From Marasmius tenuissimus (taxonomy: Eukaryota > Basidiomycota > Agaricomycetes > Agaricales > Marasmiaceae): a stretch of 64,000 bases of DNA. The stretch spans positions 186,001 to 250,000 of the forward strand of contig JAQOTA010000031.1 of NCBI GenBank assembly GCA_029532415.1. The letters are read 5' to 3'. A program made the translations under genes and the position numbers. Each line of letters begins with the position of its first letter. The stretch's first letter is position 1. Below are positions 44,693-55,166 of this stretch, one piece after another. The notes beneath the pieces were generated by a model, which ran no database searches, had not been told where the DNA came from, and was given only the letters and a program-made list of their open reading frames with translations.

Positions 44693-45530
44693 ATGCCCCA
44701 TAAACGAGCGAAGAGGTCGGTTAGAGAAAAGGAGAGGGCTGAGAGGTGTTTTCGTTTTGTTATTGACTGATTTTGTTCCCCTTTGGGATCTCTTACACTA
44801 TCCCTTGGTATTTCGTTCTATTCTATCCTACTCGTCACCCTATAGATCCGACAGCTAACTTTTTTTTAATCTATCTTTCTCGTGGAGGGGACGACCTCGC
44901 ACCTTCGAAGTCACAGTTGTCAGGGACACATCTGAAAGAAGAAGCGATACCGAAGTCAGCTGCTCGAATATTGAATGCGTTGAAGGCTCGGCAAGATTAT
45001 AGGAAGCGGAAACGGAGGGTGGGGACGGCGACGAGGATACTGGTGGTAATGGTGAAGGGAGGCAAGGGAAGAAGCGGACAAAGTCGAAGTCGAAGGCTAC
45101 GGGAGATGCAGAGGTTGAGAAGGGTGCTGTGGGAGGGATATTACCGGGAGAATCGTTGCAACATTACAAAAAGTGCGTCCGAGGATGTATTTTCTTCGGG
45201 TCTGCGGTACTGATGATCATGATTTATAGACGAGTCGAGCAGAATATGCGCCCGCTCGTTCGAGATGCGGTAAAGACGTCGTTGGCGGTTGCTAGGAGTA
45301 CAAAGAAGCAAGATGAGGTGGAAAAGGCGACGAAGAAAGGCAGATTGGCGAGGAAGACTGAAGACGCAGACGACTCGGAACCTCCATCCTTACTCGACAA
45401 ACACGCATCGAAAGCGAAAGAGTTCCAGATACACTCCACGTCTGCACCGAAACAATCGAACGATACTATCCAAGCGCCGCCGGAGATGTTATGTGGAGCT
45501 GAGAAAGTGTTGGGTCGTACAGGTGATATT
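44693..45530 (+). pseudogene. CCDC137-like family A pseudogene (copy A4)
   Basis: The least decayed of the broken copies. Exon 1 (44693-44745) is intact: MPHKRAKRSVREKERAE. The acceptor before exon 2 is TGG where the intact gene has TAG. Exon 2 is otherwise readable (LAPSKSQLSGTHLKEEAIPK, ALKARQDYRKRKRR), as is exon 3 (RVEQNMRPLVRDAVKTSLAV, SLLDKHASKAKEFQ). After KVLGRTG the sequence diverges and the conserved EEERE C-terminus is missing, as in A1-A3. Confidence 0.82.
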
Positions 45531-46299
45531 TCAGGTACTTGCTGCTGTTTGCCGGCCGCTACCTTATTCGGATCCATACCGTCTCTAAAGGCACGTCTGG
45601 CCCATCCATTTCGTCGTTCTCCACTCCACGGGTTTCCGATTCCCCATCCGAAGAGCACACGTAACACTCGAATGGTGATAGAACACGACGTATTTCTAGA
45701 TCCCCTATCGTCCCCGTAAGCAACACTGCCTGAGTCAAAATCGACATGGCTCTTGATGCGGGGTACCAGGTCGTCCTCGCTGTTGTGAACTATTCTGCTT
45801 CCATTTGGTCAGATATTCCTATGGTTTCCCATCCCGAACCTCCGTCGCATGTGCCAGATGGTGATCTGAAAGGCGATAATGAGGAATTTGAGTCCCCAGA
45901 CGCACAGTTTCCAATGCTTATTGGGTCTCGGCTCGACGTGTCTCCAACCCTGAGCTTTGATATAGACGAAAAGATCGTGCGGGGGTTATCGAGGGGTAAT
46001 CATTCTACTGGGTGTGTATGTGCGGTCTTCTTCATCAACCAACATGGGTTCAGTGGGCGGTGGGCCTTGCGAGAGGCCTGACCGTGATAATGCTAGTTGG
46101 GAGTGACCCTGACATTGCCCTGACAGCGAAGTATCAACGAGCTTCTTTCAGTGTGGACTTCGACATTGCTTATTGTGGACTTTGGTCGCAAATGACAAGG
46201 TAGGGGAGGAATTCATGAGGTTCAGGACCAAGCACTCGGCCCGTAGCGGATGTTGTGCTCTTGCGCTCATGGCGATCCAAAGGCTAATAGAGGTGTCTG
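45531..46299. other. 3' flank of A4, nothing recognised
   Basis: GGCCGCTACCTTATTCGGATCC at 45555 recalls the flank after A1 and A2. A plus-strand open frame at 45746-46081 (111 aa) has no recognisable features and is not called as a gene. Confidence 0.4.
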
Positions 46300-46570
46300 T
46301 TTCCACTTCATAGTTTGCATCTGATAACCGGGTTCATCTGTGTCGTCTCTGGTCCTGCTGTGACCGTTGGCGGAGGTAAATGCAAGGATGGTGTTGTAGA
46401 GATTACACAACGAGTAGTTGTTCCCCTGTAGGTTCTGGAACTGATTTGGTTTACACTGTTGGATGTTGGGGTGATGACGGTGATGGCAAAGGGATGATCG
46501 TTGACATTTGTGAGGCCTGGACCGTTGCTCTCTGCTAAGACACAAACCGGCCGTTTAAAGAGGTTCATCT
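46300..46570 (-). pseudogene. Possible family B exon 1 relic (copy B12)
   Basis: On the minus strand one frame gives TNVNDHPFAITV (compare TNVNENPFGHTV in B1) and another gives NQFQNLQGNNYSLCNLYN (compare YQCQHVRGNTYHGCNF in B11). The two halves are in different frames and no exon 2 follows, so it is a diverged relic at best. Confidence 0.4.
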
Positions 46571-47291
46571 TGTGTGAGCTTCCTCCCTACTAGTGGCGAG
46601 ACAGAGAGAAAGCCTCGTAATTGTAACGCAGCTTATATGGAAACAAGGTCATCTGCAATTGAGGCCAAGCGCCCGGGACATGAGGAACTTTATTCAGTTG
46701 GCACAACGGCACAAATGGTGGCTGTCTGTCGAGTTGATCTCCGGCATCGCACTACGAAAAAACGTTGGTTGACCTGGTACACGAGGGTGGTAATTCTTTC
46801 TCCGTGTTACCCCAGCTCCACGAGAAGTATGCAACATCACCGTCAGTCACCGGTGGAAACCTTTTCGTGGAGATCCCATCTCTGTCACCTCATTTATCGC
46901 GCACCGTGTACATATGAGGCCCCGACAGAAATCTCAACGGCGGGCAAACTCGTGCTATACACGTGGCAATCAGTTAAGCAGTTTGAGCTGGTTCGGCATC
47001 ATCATTCATGTGAACCACACCGAGCCGTGTTTTGATGGTTGAAACCGTATCGGGTCCAGCTACCAAAACGACATGAGCGTCTCTCGCATGTTTCTCGCAC
47101 AGACATTGACACTACCTCTCCGTCCAGTCGAGCAACCCGTCTTTTGAGAGGTACTTTGATTCGACCCTTTTCATACTATCGTCGAAATGTCGAAATACGC
47201 CCGATAATTGAGCCACAATCAAGGTGCTCGAAGGCGTGCAATGTTGGCAACTGCAGTGAGATAGGCCCTCAGACTTCAAGCTCTTTGGAAT

Positions 47292-47360
47292 GGGCGTTAT
47301 AGGCATCAGAAAGAATGACCAAGTCGCTACGGCGACATATCAGAATCGCTGTTCGGACGT
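47292..47360 (+). pseudogene. tRNA-Ser relic
   Basis: GGGCGTTATAGGCATC then GACCAAGTCGCTACGGCGACATATCAGAAT matches the acceptor, D and anticodon arms of the tRNA-Ser genes with a short insertion. The 3' half is lost. Confidence 0.55.
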
Positions 47361-47708
47361 GAAGATCAATCACGTTACACGATCCGGGCGCTACTTTCTC
47401 TTTCTCGTAGTTCGCCTTGACTGAGTCACCATTGTACATCATTCCAGTCCGCTCTGAACTCCCGCCTCAACACCCTCCGAGCTTCCCGCTCTCTTCCAAA
47501 TCATCCTCGATTTCGGTATACGAGGAAAGACGATAGAATTGGTGAGAGCAGAGTAGGGTCCACATTTCATGTTCGTTCTATACGGTAATTCTAACAAAGC
47601 TGGGTTCTACGTACAAGACAGTGAGACGCCCCAGCAAAGGGCGTACTGATGGCTAGGAGATCAGTATTATGCAATCTTTTATCATCACACTGCGTAGTTA
47701 CCTCGGGC

Positions 47709-48312
47709 TTAGTCTTCCTGTGTTTCAACAGCAGGAATCAAACTCGGGGTAGATGAGGGTAACCCGTCATTCCTAGTCGAACGATCCGAATCCTCGAGGT
47801 CTTGGGTATGTCGAGGGAGAGTTCCGTGAGGTGTACGCTCTCCTGTGGACATTGCTGCCGCACGAAGAACGACTCGGATGAATGAGTTGAAGAGCATCCA
47901 TGGCCAGTAAAATGGTACGAAGAGAGAGTTTTGCTAGGAGAAACAATATCTAGCATCGTGATTCAATGAGAGATCACGTGAAACCAACCTCGATGTCATG
48001 AGCGGGATGTGCCCTGCCCGTGCCCATAGCTATGTTGGAAGAGACACGATCACTAGCTCTCGCATTTTGGGCTGCGGGGGAGTGGTCTCCGGCATAGAAA
48101 TTGCAGTTGGTGTAGTGACTCTGGGGATTCTGACACTGGTAGTATTGGATATAGGTAGAAGCCGCGAGGGAACTTGTGTCGCCGTTGAGTGTGTTAGCGA
48201 GAGGATTGATGTTCCTGTTTGTATATGCGCTACCATGAACATGATCGCTACTCTCTCCAGGAATTCCGTGGGTATTATTCTCTTTCGGAGCAGTGGGGCT
48301 GCTTGAAAACAT
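47709..48312 (-). CDS. Family B protein, two exons (copy B8)
   Basis: Function unknown. Model: complement(join(47709..47933, 47989..48312)), 182 aa, 55-nt intron GTTGGTT...CTCCTAG, phase 0. Start MFSSSPTAPKENN. Exon 1: TNRNINPLANTLNGDT, STYIQYYQCQNP, HYTNCNFYAGDHSPAA, ending HDIE before the splice. Exon 2: SLFVPFYWPWMLFNSFIRVV, then ERTPHGTLPRHTQDLED and a tail ending ETQED. Cleanest example of the two-exon organisation. Its 5' side abuts the TIR element that starts at 48415. Confidence 0.8.
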
Positions 48313-48414
48313 TGAGGCTTTGTAGTTTCTGGGGGGATGAAAGAAGAGACGAATGGGATGTTGAAAAACCACTCTATGTATACCAAGTGGGTTCTTATCC
48401 GCTTGTGCATTTGG

Positions 48415-49809
48415 GGTCCCTGGAAGAGTCGAAACTAGGGACCGAAAATCATGCTAGCTGACAGTGATGGAGGTCGGCAATGTGAATGGAATGGCTTCTC
48501 CCAACCGAGTAAGGAAATGTGGATGGAAGGGAAATGTGGGAAATGGATGGGAAGGAAACGTGGGAAATTTCCTTACTCGGTTGGGAGAAGCCATTCCATC
48601 ACATTGCCGACCTCCATTTAAGCAGGGCCGGTAAGCGGCAGGGCCCGCTACTGCCTTTCTTCAGCGCTCTAGTCCAGAGTGTCAGATGCAACTTGTGACC
48701 GAACAACTATTCGTTGAGTTAGCTCAAATTCTTATCTACTTTTGACCTGAGCTGAGATATCAGCCCCAGAATTGTACTCGCAGCCTGCCACGCCAATGAA
48801 ACAGACCCACCATGATTCATATGCATGCAGACTACATACATTATGATTTGTACAAAGGAATTTCAATGTCTTCCCCTCCCCCGATCATCTAGGAAAGAAT
48901 GTCTTCAGACCAGGAGGGAGCCGCAGAAAAAGAGTGAGTGTACTACTGGGTTATCCAAATGCAGAGATAGATTACCCAAGTAGCAAACAACAAACAACGG
49001 TGGTGATAGTCAGACGGGCCTCCCCATTGGCCGTCGCTCGGCCTTCAGCCAGCTCCTCCCAGTGGTAGGGGGGGAGCCCCCCTCACCCCCTCTAATGCCA
49101 GAGGACTCAGGAGTAACATATTAACAAATATCTTGAACTTTTGAACAACACTGAGTGTGGCTTGAAGATACGAGCGCGCCGAAAAGGTCTCGGCCCACGG
49201 AGGCGGACACAGGGGACCCCACTGACCCAAAGTTGGTATTATTACCAATAACAGCTGGTCGCAAAAATCGCGAATTGCAGGGATCCTCGCCGTGTATGCA
49301 GTTGAATCCTGACTATATGAGTCTGCGACTCCTGACTTTGAGTTGGTGGTCGAATGCTCTGGAAAGACTCTAAGCTGGAGAGACCTTGGATCAATTCGCT
49401 CCTTGGATCAGTCGCGAGTGACAATGAACTTGGTTTTCGGACTGAAATCGTACTGAGCTGAGTCGCTTTGAGTTGGATTGAGGATTGGAAAGGTTATTCA
49501 CGAAAACAAAGGGCACAATGCTAAAATGAACTGTTGGGCCAGGTTCGAGCAATACCTGGGAAGGTGAGCTTGGTGAATCGCAGGCCGAGGATGCCACGCA
49601 TGCTGATCGGAGAACGAGGATGAAACGCGCTGAAACGCGTGACTGTGTGAGAGTGAACGTGATCCCGTGGGCAAAAAGTCACGTTCACTGAAAGTGGGTT
49701 GCGCAGAATCGGTTTTTGATGGACCGGTAAAACCCTCTACTTAGCAGTAGCGGGAATCACTGCCAGCTAGCATGATTTTCGGTCCCCAGTTTCAACTCTT
49801 CCAGGGACC
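48415..49809. mobile_element. 1.4-kb TIR element
   Basis: 54-bp inverted ends (48415-48468 and 49756-49809; GGTCCCTGGAAGAGT...CAGTGAT) differing at three positions. The interior holds a second palindrome (48467-48617), a small hairpin AGTGAACGTGA/TCACGTTCACT (about 49651-49691) and no transposase. A target duplication is not evident. It begins about 100 bp upstream of the B8 start codon. Confidence 0.82.
48467..48617. repeat. Long hairpin inside the TIR element
   Basis: Arms 48467-48518 and 48567-48617 are inverted copies (ATGGAGGTCGGCAATGTG..., CTTCTCCCAACCGAGTAAGG) with a single one-base bulge; the loop is 48 nt. Confidence 0.92.
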
Positions 49810-49964
49810 TCACTGAATGGGCTTGAAGTATTGAAACATCAGAAACGATATGAAAATAGTTGCTTTCTTGCACATCCACTAGAATGTTCAAAATTATTTC
49901 AATCCTTTGACATGACATATAGGCTCAATGTAGTGAATACCCTCGGGCCTCTGGCCAGCTTGTA

Positions 49965-50078
49965 GGTGCTATAGCCAAGTGAGGTGACACTGAACAGATT
50001 ACAATCCCAGATTCCTCCAAGTCCAACTTGTTGATCTGTTCCTCTTTGAGGGCGCAGGTTCGAATCCTGTCGGCATCG
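49965..50078 (+). pseudogene. tRNA-Ser-like pseudogene
   Basis: GGTGCTATAGCCAAGTG begins it and CTGTTCCTCTTTGAGGGCGC plus GGTTCGAATCC ends it. The 3' side of the D stem (GGC) is missing, the anticodon position reads ACA in place of AGA, and the acceptor has a mismatch. The intron-like stretch is retained. Located about 400 bp upstream of the A5 upstream block. Confidence 0.75.
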
Positions 50079-50470
50079 ATCATTCGATATCCATAAGGTA
50101 TTTTTGTTTTCTGCTCGCCCCATTTTGTAGAATCGTGGAATGTAGACCTGAGAGAGGACGGTCTGAATTCCGACTTCCATCCTGATTTCTCTTGCACTTT
50201 CAGCTTGCTTCAGATACGCTTTTTACACAAGATATCTTCAGTATAAAGTCGTGTGTCTCCTTCGGTTGGAGAGATACTAGCCGAGCTCTCGGTCACCCAG
50301 CTGACTACTGCTTGCCCAACCGCAACCTCAGGAACTCTGAAGTAGTTACTTTGAATAAAAGCTCTTGAGCCATGCCACAGATTGAAGCTCTGATAGGAGA
50401 TACGTCTCTGAAACCTCAGCTTGATTTCATCCGTCGGGTGCACGGGCCGGCTGCCACGTGCGGAAGGAAA
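50079..50470. other. Spacer between tRNA pseudogene and family A
   Basis: The first 80 bp resemble the sequence after the 30.05-kb tRNA relic (GAGAGAGGACGG near 50150). No gene. Confidence 0.45.
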
Positions 50471-50550
50471 GTCCCACGGTACAAAAAATTTTTGTTGATG
50501 GGTTGATGGGGGCATGAGGCGACGACGTTGTTGAGTCGCAACCACGACCA
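50471..50550 (+). promoter_or_regulatory. Upstream block of the intact family A gene
   Basis: GTCCCACGGTAC, GATGGGTTGATGGG and GAGGCGACGACGTTGTTGAG, conserved upstream of all five A copies while the surrounding sequence diverges. It ends about 105 bp before the start codon, consistent with a core promoter or 5' UTR. Confidence 0.5.
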
Positions 50551-50654
50551 CGACTCACTCACAACGACTACGGGGTTTTATTTTCCTTTCCTTACCTTAA
50601 GCTGAGGCTACCATTTCCATATCCTTGCAACACATACCACTACGAGGAGAAGAG

Positions 50655-51634
50655 ATGCCGCATAAACGAGCGAAAAGGTCGGTTAGGGAGAAGGAGAGGG
50701 CTGAGAGGTGTGTTTTTCGTCTTTTATTGACTGGTTTTGTTCTCCTTGGAGATCTCTTACCATGTATTTGGGTATCTTGCTCCATTTTATCCTACTCGTC
50801 ACCCTATAGATCCGACAGCTAACTTTTTTTACCATCTTTTCGTAGAGGCCACGACCTCGCACCTTCGAAATCACAGTTATCAGGGACACATCTCAAGGAA
50901 GAAGCGATACCGAAGTCAGCTGCTCGAGTTTTGAATGCGTTGAAGATTCGGGAAGATTATAGGAAGCGGAAGCGGGAGGGTGGGGACGGTGACGAGGATA
51001 TTGGTAGGAATGGCGATGGGAGGCAAGGGAAGAAGCGGAAAAAGACGAAGTCGAAGGGTACGGGAGATGCGGAGGGAGAGAAGGGCGTTGTGGGAGGGAT
51101 ATTACCGGGAGAATCGTTGGAACATTACAACAAGTGCGTCATCGTCCCTTTTGCCTTGGGTTTCCGGTACTGATATTTTTGAATCACAGACGAGTCGAGC
51201 AAAATATGCGGCCACTCGTACGGGATGCGGTGAAGACGTCGTTGGCGGTTGCTAGGAGTGCTAAGAAGCAGAATGAGGTCGAGAAGGCGACGAGGAAAGG
51301 GAAACCGGCGAAGAAGACTGAAGATGCCGACGATTCGGAATCCCCATCCCTACCCGACAAACATGCATCAAAAGCGAAAGAGTTTCAAGCGCTCTCCACG
51401 TCTGCACCGAAACGACTGAACGATATTGTCCAAGCACCGCCGGAAATGCCTAGGTTACGAGGGGCAGAGAAAGTATTGGGTCGGACGGGTACTGGCGTTG
51501 GGAAGAGTCGTGGAGTAGTATCGATGGCGCAGAAGGTTATGATGGAGGAAGAGAGGGAGAAGGCGATAAAGCGGTACCGAGAGATGAAGGCAAGAGAGAG
51601 AGAGGAGAAGGATACGGCAGCGGGGGATCCATAG
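50655..51634 (+). CDS. CCDC137-like basic nucleolar protein (copy A5, intact)
   Basis: Model: join(50655..50707, 50846..51133, 51190..51634), 261 aa; introns of 138 and 56 nt, both phase 2. It starts MPHKRAKRSVREKERAE. A conserved EEAIPKSAARVLNALK segment is followed by a Lys/Arg/Gly-rich stretch, LPGESLEHYNKRVEQN, LNDIVQAPPEM and the C-terminal helix SMAQKVMMEEEREKAIKRYR. The order and wording match animal CCDC137 (a nucleolar/chromosome-periphery protein), in which a GES...HRM segment, a VVLQPPEL segment and an EEERERAVQAYR helix occur in the same order. This is the only copy with all splice sites and the C-terminus. The cellular role in fungi is inferred only. Confidence 0.85.
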
Positions 51635-51887
51635 AGGGCCAAGTGGGTCCAACTCGTAGGTCCATCCCGGCACCGGCTTTCTTTCCGGCTACAAACCCGG
51701 TTCCGGCGTTCAGCGCCTAAAATCCAATCTGTACCGAGATCTCGCCCGAATCTTTCACTCAGATCTTTCCCCGCTGAGACTTTCCCAGATTTCCCCTGCG
51801 CCCTGGTTCTCTCAGAGCGTCATTATTGACGTCACGTCGATCCTTCCTCCAAACGCCCAAACATGCTATAAACAGAGCCTTTGAGGG

Positions 51888-51895
51888 TATATAAA
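51888..51895 (+). promoter_or_regulatory. TATA box of the Hmp1/CsbD-like gene
   Basis: TATATAAA, 72 bp upstream of the start codon, followed by a CT-rich leader (CTCTCAACGTCCTC, CACTCTTACTTTCACC) typical of highly expressed fungal genes. Confidence 0.6.
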
Positions 51896-51966
51896 CCCAC
51901 CGTGTACTCTCAACGTCCTCAGAGAACTTCACTCTTACTTTCACCACCACACTTTTTCTCATCATC

Positions 51967-52598
51967 ATGTCTTCCAATGAGCCCAAGTAAGTATTCTTCG
52001 TCGTCGTCGCCGCCATCGATGAACGCGATGCTGACGGATCTATGTTTTTGCAGCAAGACCACCGGTCAGTTCCACTCTACCAAGGGAACAATTGTCGAAG
52101 CTGTACGTGTCTTTTCGTCGTCGTCGTCATCCCCGTTGGCGTGGTGCTCACGGTCTCCTCTCACGTCTCCCCCCATCATCGTTATCGCTCGTCACCCATC
52201 TACTCCTTGCCGACCTCTACGATCGTCTCTTATCGCCCATCATCATTAACCATCATCATTAACCTTCACCGTTGTTCCTATCGCTCTCGACATCCAGATC
52301 GGCAACGCCACTGGCCTCGAATCATGGCAAACATCCGGCAAAGAAGAACACGCACAAGGCGAAGCCGAGTACAAGGCCGCCCAAGCCAAAGGCTACGCTG
52401 AAGGTGCAGCTGACCGTGTAGAGGGCTATAAGGACTCTGTTGTCGGTGCTGTTACTGGCGATAAGAGTCAGCAGGCTTCGGGTAAGTTTCCATCGATAAG
52501 GGATCACGTTTCTTGGGTACTCATATGTTCCGGCGTGCACAGGTAACGTTCAGCAGGAGAAGGGCAAGGCACAGACGGAGGCGAACAAGCCGTCATAA
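51967..52598 (+). CDS. Hmp1/CsbD-like small hydrophilic protein
   Basis: Model: join(51967..51986, 52054..52102, 52298..52481, 52543..52598), 102 aa, with donors GTAAGT, GTACGT, GTAAGT and clean CAG acceptors; all phases agree. It reads [77 protein letters not shown] and ends QTEANKPS. This is the fungal family annotated as mismatched base pair and cruciform DNA recognition protein (Ustilago maydis Hmp1), related to CsbD-like stress proteins. It is Gln/Lys/Glu/Ala-rich without membrane segments. Intact, strong TATA box; probably a well-expressed, possibly stress-related gene. Confidence 0.88.
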
Positions 52599-53112
52599 GG
52601 GAGTTTCCATTCCTGGGTTGCTGGGGTGTACAAGCGCGAATCGTGAATCGTTGAATTATTTTTGTACTATTGTCTCGCACGCATGTCGGATGGAATGAAA
52701 GCACGCAATTTTTATGGATGTATAACGCGCTTGTCCGCTCGTTCGTTGGCGCCGACTGTCCAAGGCTGTTGTCATACAGTAAACCGAAAACATCCGATGG
52801 CTGTTTCTATTTTACCCTCGTCCTCCTATGGACCCTTTTTTGACCTCAGATCGATCATGATATCCTCCGCCTGTACCTTTTTAGCGGTCGTGCATGCTTT
52901 TGATAGTTCTTCGTCATTCCAGCTGCCATTCTACAAATCCTCTGATGGGTCCAAACACCGGTTGTGAGATTTCACATCTAGATCTACAACATGAGCCATG
53001 CCTTCGACAATAGACGTAGTTTTACTGGGTAAAAAATGTTACACCATGTTCCCTTTGTTCCCTTGCAAGTACCAAAACCAAAATCAAGAAAAATTCTTGC
53101 CCGCAATCACAA
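52599..53112. other. 3' UTR and spacer
   Basis: No further gene; no clear terminator motif can be assigned. Confidence 0.4.
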
Positions 53113-53221
53113 CGACGCCAGCAGGATTTGAACCTGCGCCCTCAAAGAGGAACAGATATCGAATTGTATATGGTTGGTGGTGGATTCGAATCTGTCGCCG
53201 TAACCACTTGGCTATAGCGCC
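53113..53221 (-). tRNA. tRNA-Ser(CGA) with 27-nt intron
   Basis: Read on the minus strand: acceptor GGCGCTA/TGGCGTC, discriminator G, D arm GCC AAGTGGTTAC GGC, anticodon stem ACAGA/TCTGT, variable arm CCTC TTT GAGG, T arm GCAGG TTCAAAT CCTGC. Anticodon CGA at 53186-53188; the intron 53158-53184 follows position 37. Confidence 0.93.
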
Positions 53222-54576
53222 GTGCTTCTCAATGGTTTTGGGGGCTATCATACCTGAATTTGACAGATGGGCATCCGTTCCAAGTGCTGGCGATGGGTTA
53301 ATTGGTCGTGAAACTCGGCGTGTGAGTGCAGTACGGTATCTTGGAGGCGACAGTGATGGGAGAAAGAGGAAAGGTCAGAATCCCCGACGGTTCTAGCCTG
53401 GTTGAATGAATTTACACTTTCGCGACCGAGGTGACGACTTGTACTTTCGAGTTATTTCAGGAGGGGGAAAGGGAAAGCTGGAAAAAACGAACAAAACAAG
53501 ATTTCAAGTTGATTCGGACCCGTATTGTTTCGGCAGCCGGCTAAGTATGCGTTAAGAGATGAATGTGGAATATCACGACGTTGGGCTCAATTCTACCTAC
53601 CCTGTTTGCCTGCAACCTTTTCCCAGTGAATCGATTCTCATAGTTAAGAAATGGTCTACGTCTCCCCGGGCGTTCTATGGAGTGGACAAGCTCTGAGCAC
53701 TCAACGGGCGGGCTCGGGACTCAATACTCAGCCAACGCGGGTCTTCCCGATCACTTATCGCTGACGCTCAGGAAAAATTGTGTTTCATTACCTGAACCCG
53801 CATTCCCATCCCGAATTTTGTGGTAGCGTTGGCTGCCAGCTGGTAACCTGTAAATTCATCCACACCACGAACATGCATATCGACACAGAGGAATCCAAGC
53901 ACCTCTGAGCTTTATTTTGAGTCGAATAATGACACCTTCCCGATACGCTACGATGAGTTGACCGAGTCCCGAGCTTACCCGGTTAAGCCCTTGGAGTTTT
54001 TACTATCGTTGATTCGGTAGAGCGCTAAAGAGATATCCGTAGCGCCAGTAAGGGAGATGTAGATATAGATGTCTTCCTCATTATGAAAGACAATGAAACG
54101 GTGACACGGCATATAACGCGCGTATCGGGACCGTGTTGATAAATAAGGACAGCTCCTACGCCAATCTTGAGCGTGTCGGAAGATTCAAACGTCCAATCTA
54201 CTGAAGTTGAGCTAAAGCTTTGGATCCAAAATTCTGTACATACAGGTAACGGGTGCGATAGAAACAGAGGCTTGGGTAACTTCAATCTGAGATGCACACT
54301 GTGAGTTACATGACAAACATCGGAATTTGGTATAGCGTGTTCTCGAGCTTACTCAGAGAGTTCATGTTTGATCGTTCATTTTTGGGAAACTGAGTGTTTA
54401 CCCAGGTACTCAGATGAGCGAGAAAGACTTTTTTGTCTGTTTAGTACCAGTCAACAAACAAAGCTCGGGTTGTTTCTGTACATGAATCAACAACTCCACA
54501 CTCTCGAGCTCCGATCCTTGAACGTTCCCCACTACTACAACAAAATTAAAAGTTACCGGACGAGCACGGCAGTTGT
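53222..54576. other. Intergenic, nothing recognised
   Basis: No supported gene between the tRNA genes. A minus-strand open frame at 54025-54297 has no recognised features. Confidence 0.4.
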
Positions 54577-54679
54577 CGACGCCAGTAGGATTTGAGCCTG
54601 CGCCCTCAAAGAGGAACAGATTGCACGCAATGGATTACCTCATTCGAATCTGTCGCCGTAACCACTTGGCTATAGCGCC
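54577..54679 (-). tRNA. tRNA-Ser(CGA), variant T arm, 21-nt intron
   Basis: Same body as the gene at 53113-53221 with anticodon CGA, but the T arm reads GCAGG CTCAAAT CCTAC: T54 is C (also a change in the B box, GGCTCAAATCC) and the T stem has a C-A mismatch. Possibly weakly expressed or decaying. Confidence 0.75.
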
Positions 54680-55059
54680 TTGGATTTTTGAGTATGTTTC
54701 TGTGAAATAACAGTAAGGGAGTTGGGTCGGTAAATTCTCGAGGCTTTGGGTGACAACTCCCAGCGTGTAAGCGAGCAAATGATGACCATGTATCTATGGT
54801 ACGTATGTGATAATGAGGTATTCACGTACCGTCCACAGAGGTTGAGGCTTACACGTTGGTCTGAATTTAAGAGGTAGAACCGTGATCTATTGTGGAGAAA
54901 ATACGAAGGGTCGTCGCAGCCTAGCATTCGAATGGGTACCAAGGAATGGGGAATATCACTACTTACTCCCGTAAATTCTAGATCGGATTTCAATTGTATA
55001 ATCTAGGAGGATGGAAGGGGGGAAAAGGGAGGAAAAACGTGGGTTGGGTTATTGTTGAT

Positions 55060-55166
55060 CGACGCCAGCAGGATTCGAACCTGCGCCCTCAAAGAGGAAC
55101 AGATCGTATCAAGTTGGATGTGGAACTCATTCTAATCTGTCGCCGTAACCACTTGGCTATAGCGCC
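55060..55166 (-). tRNA. tRNA-Ser(AGA) with 25-nt intron
   Basis: All arms intact as in the 28030 gene (T arm GCAGG TTCGAAT CCTGC), anticodon AGA. Its intron sequence differs from those of the neighbouring copies. Confidence 0.92.

Noticed and set aside
45746..46081. 111-aa plus-strand frame downstream of A4
   Set aside because: No recognisable domain, no similar frame after the other A copies, and no conserved splice sites.
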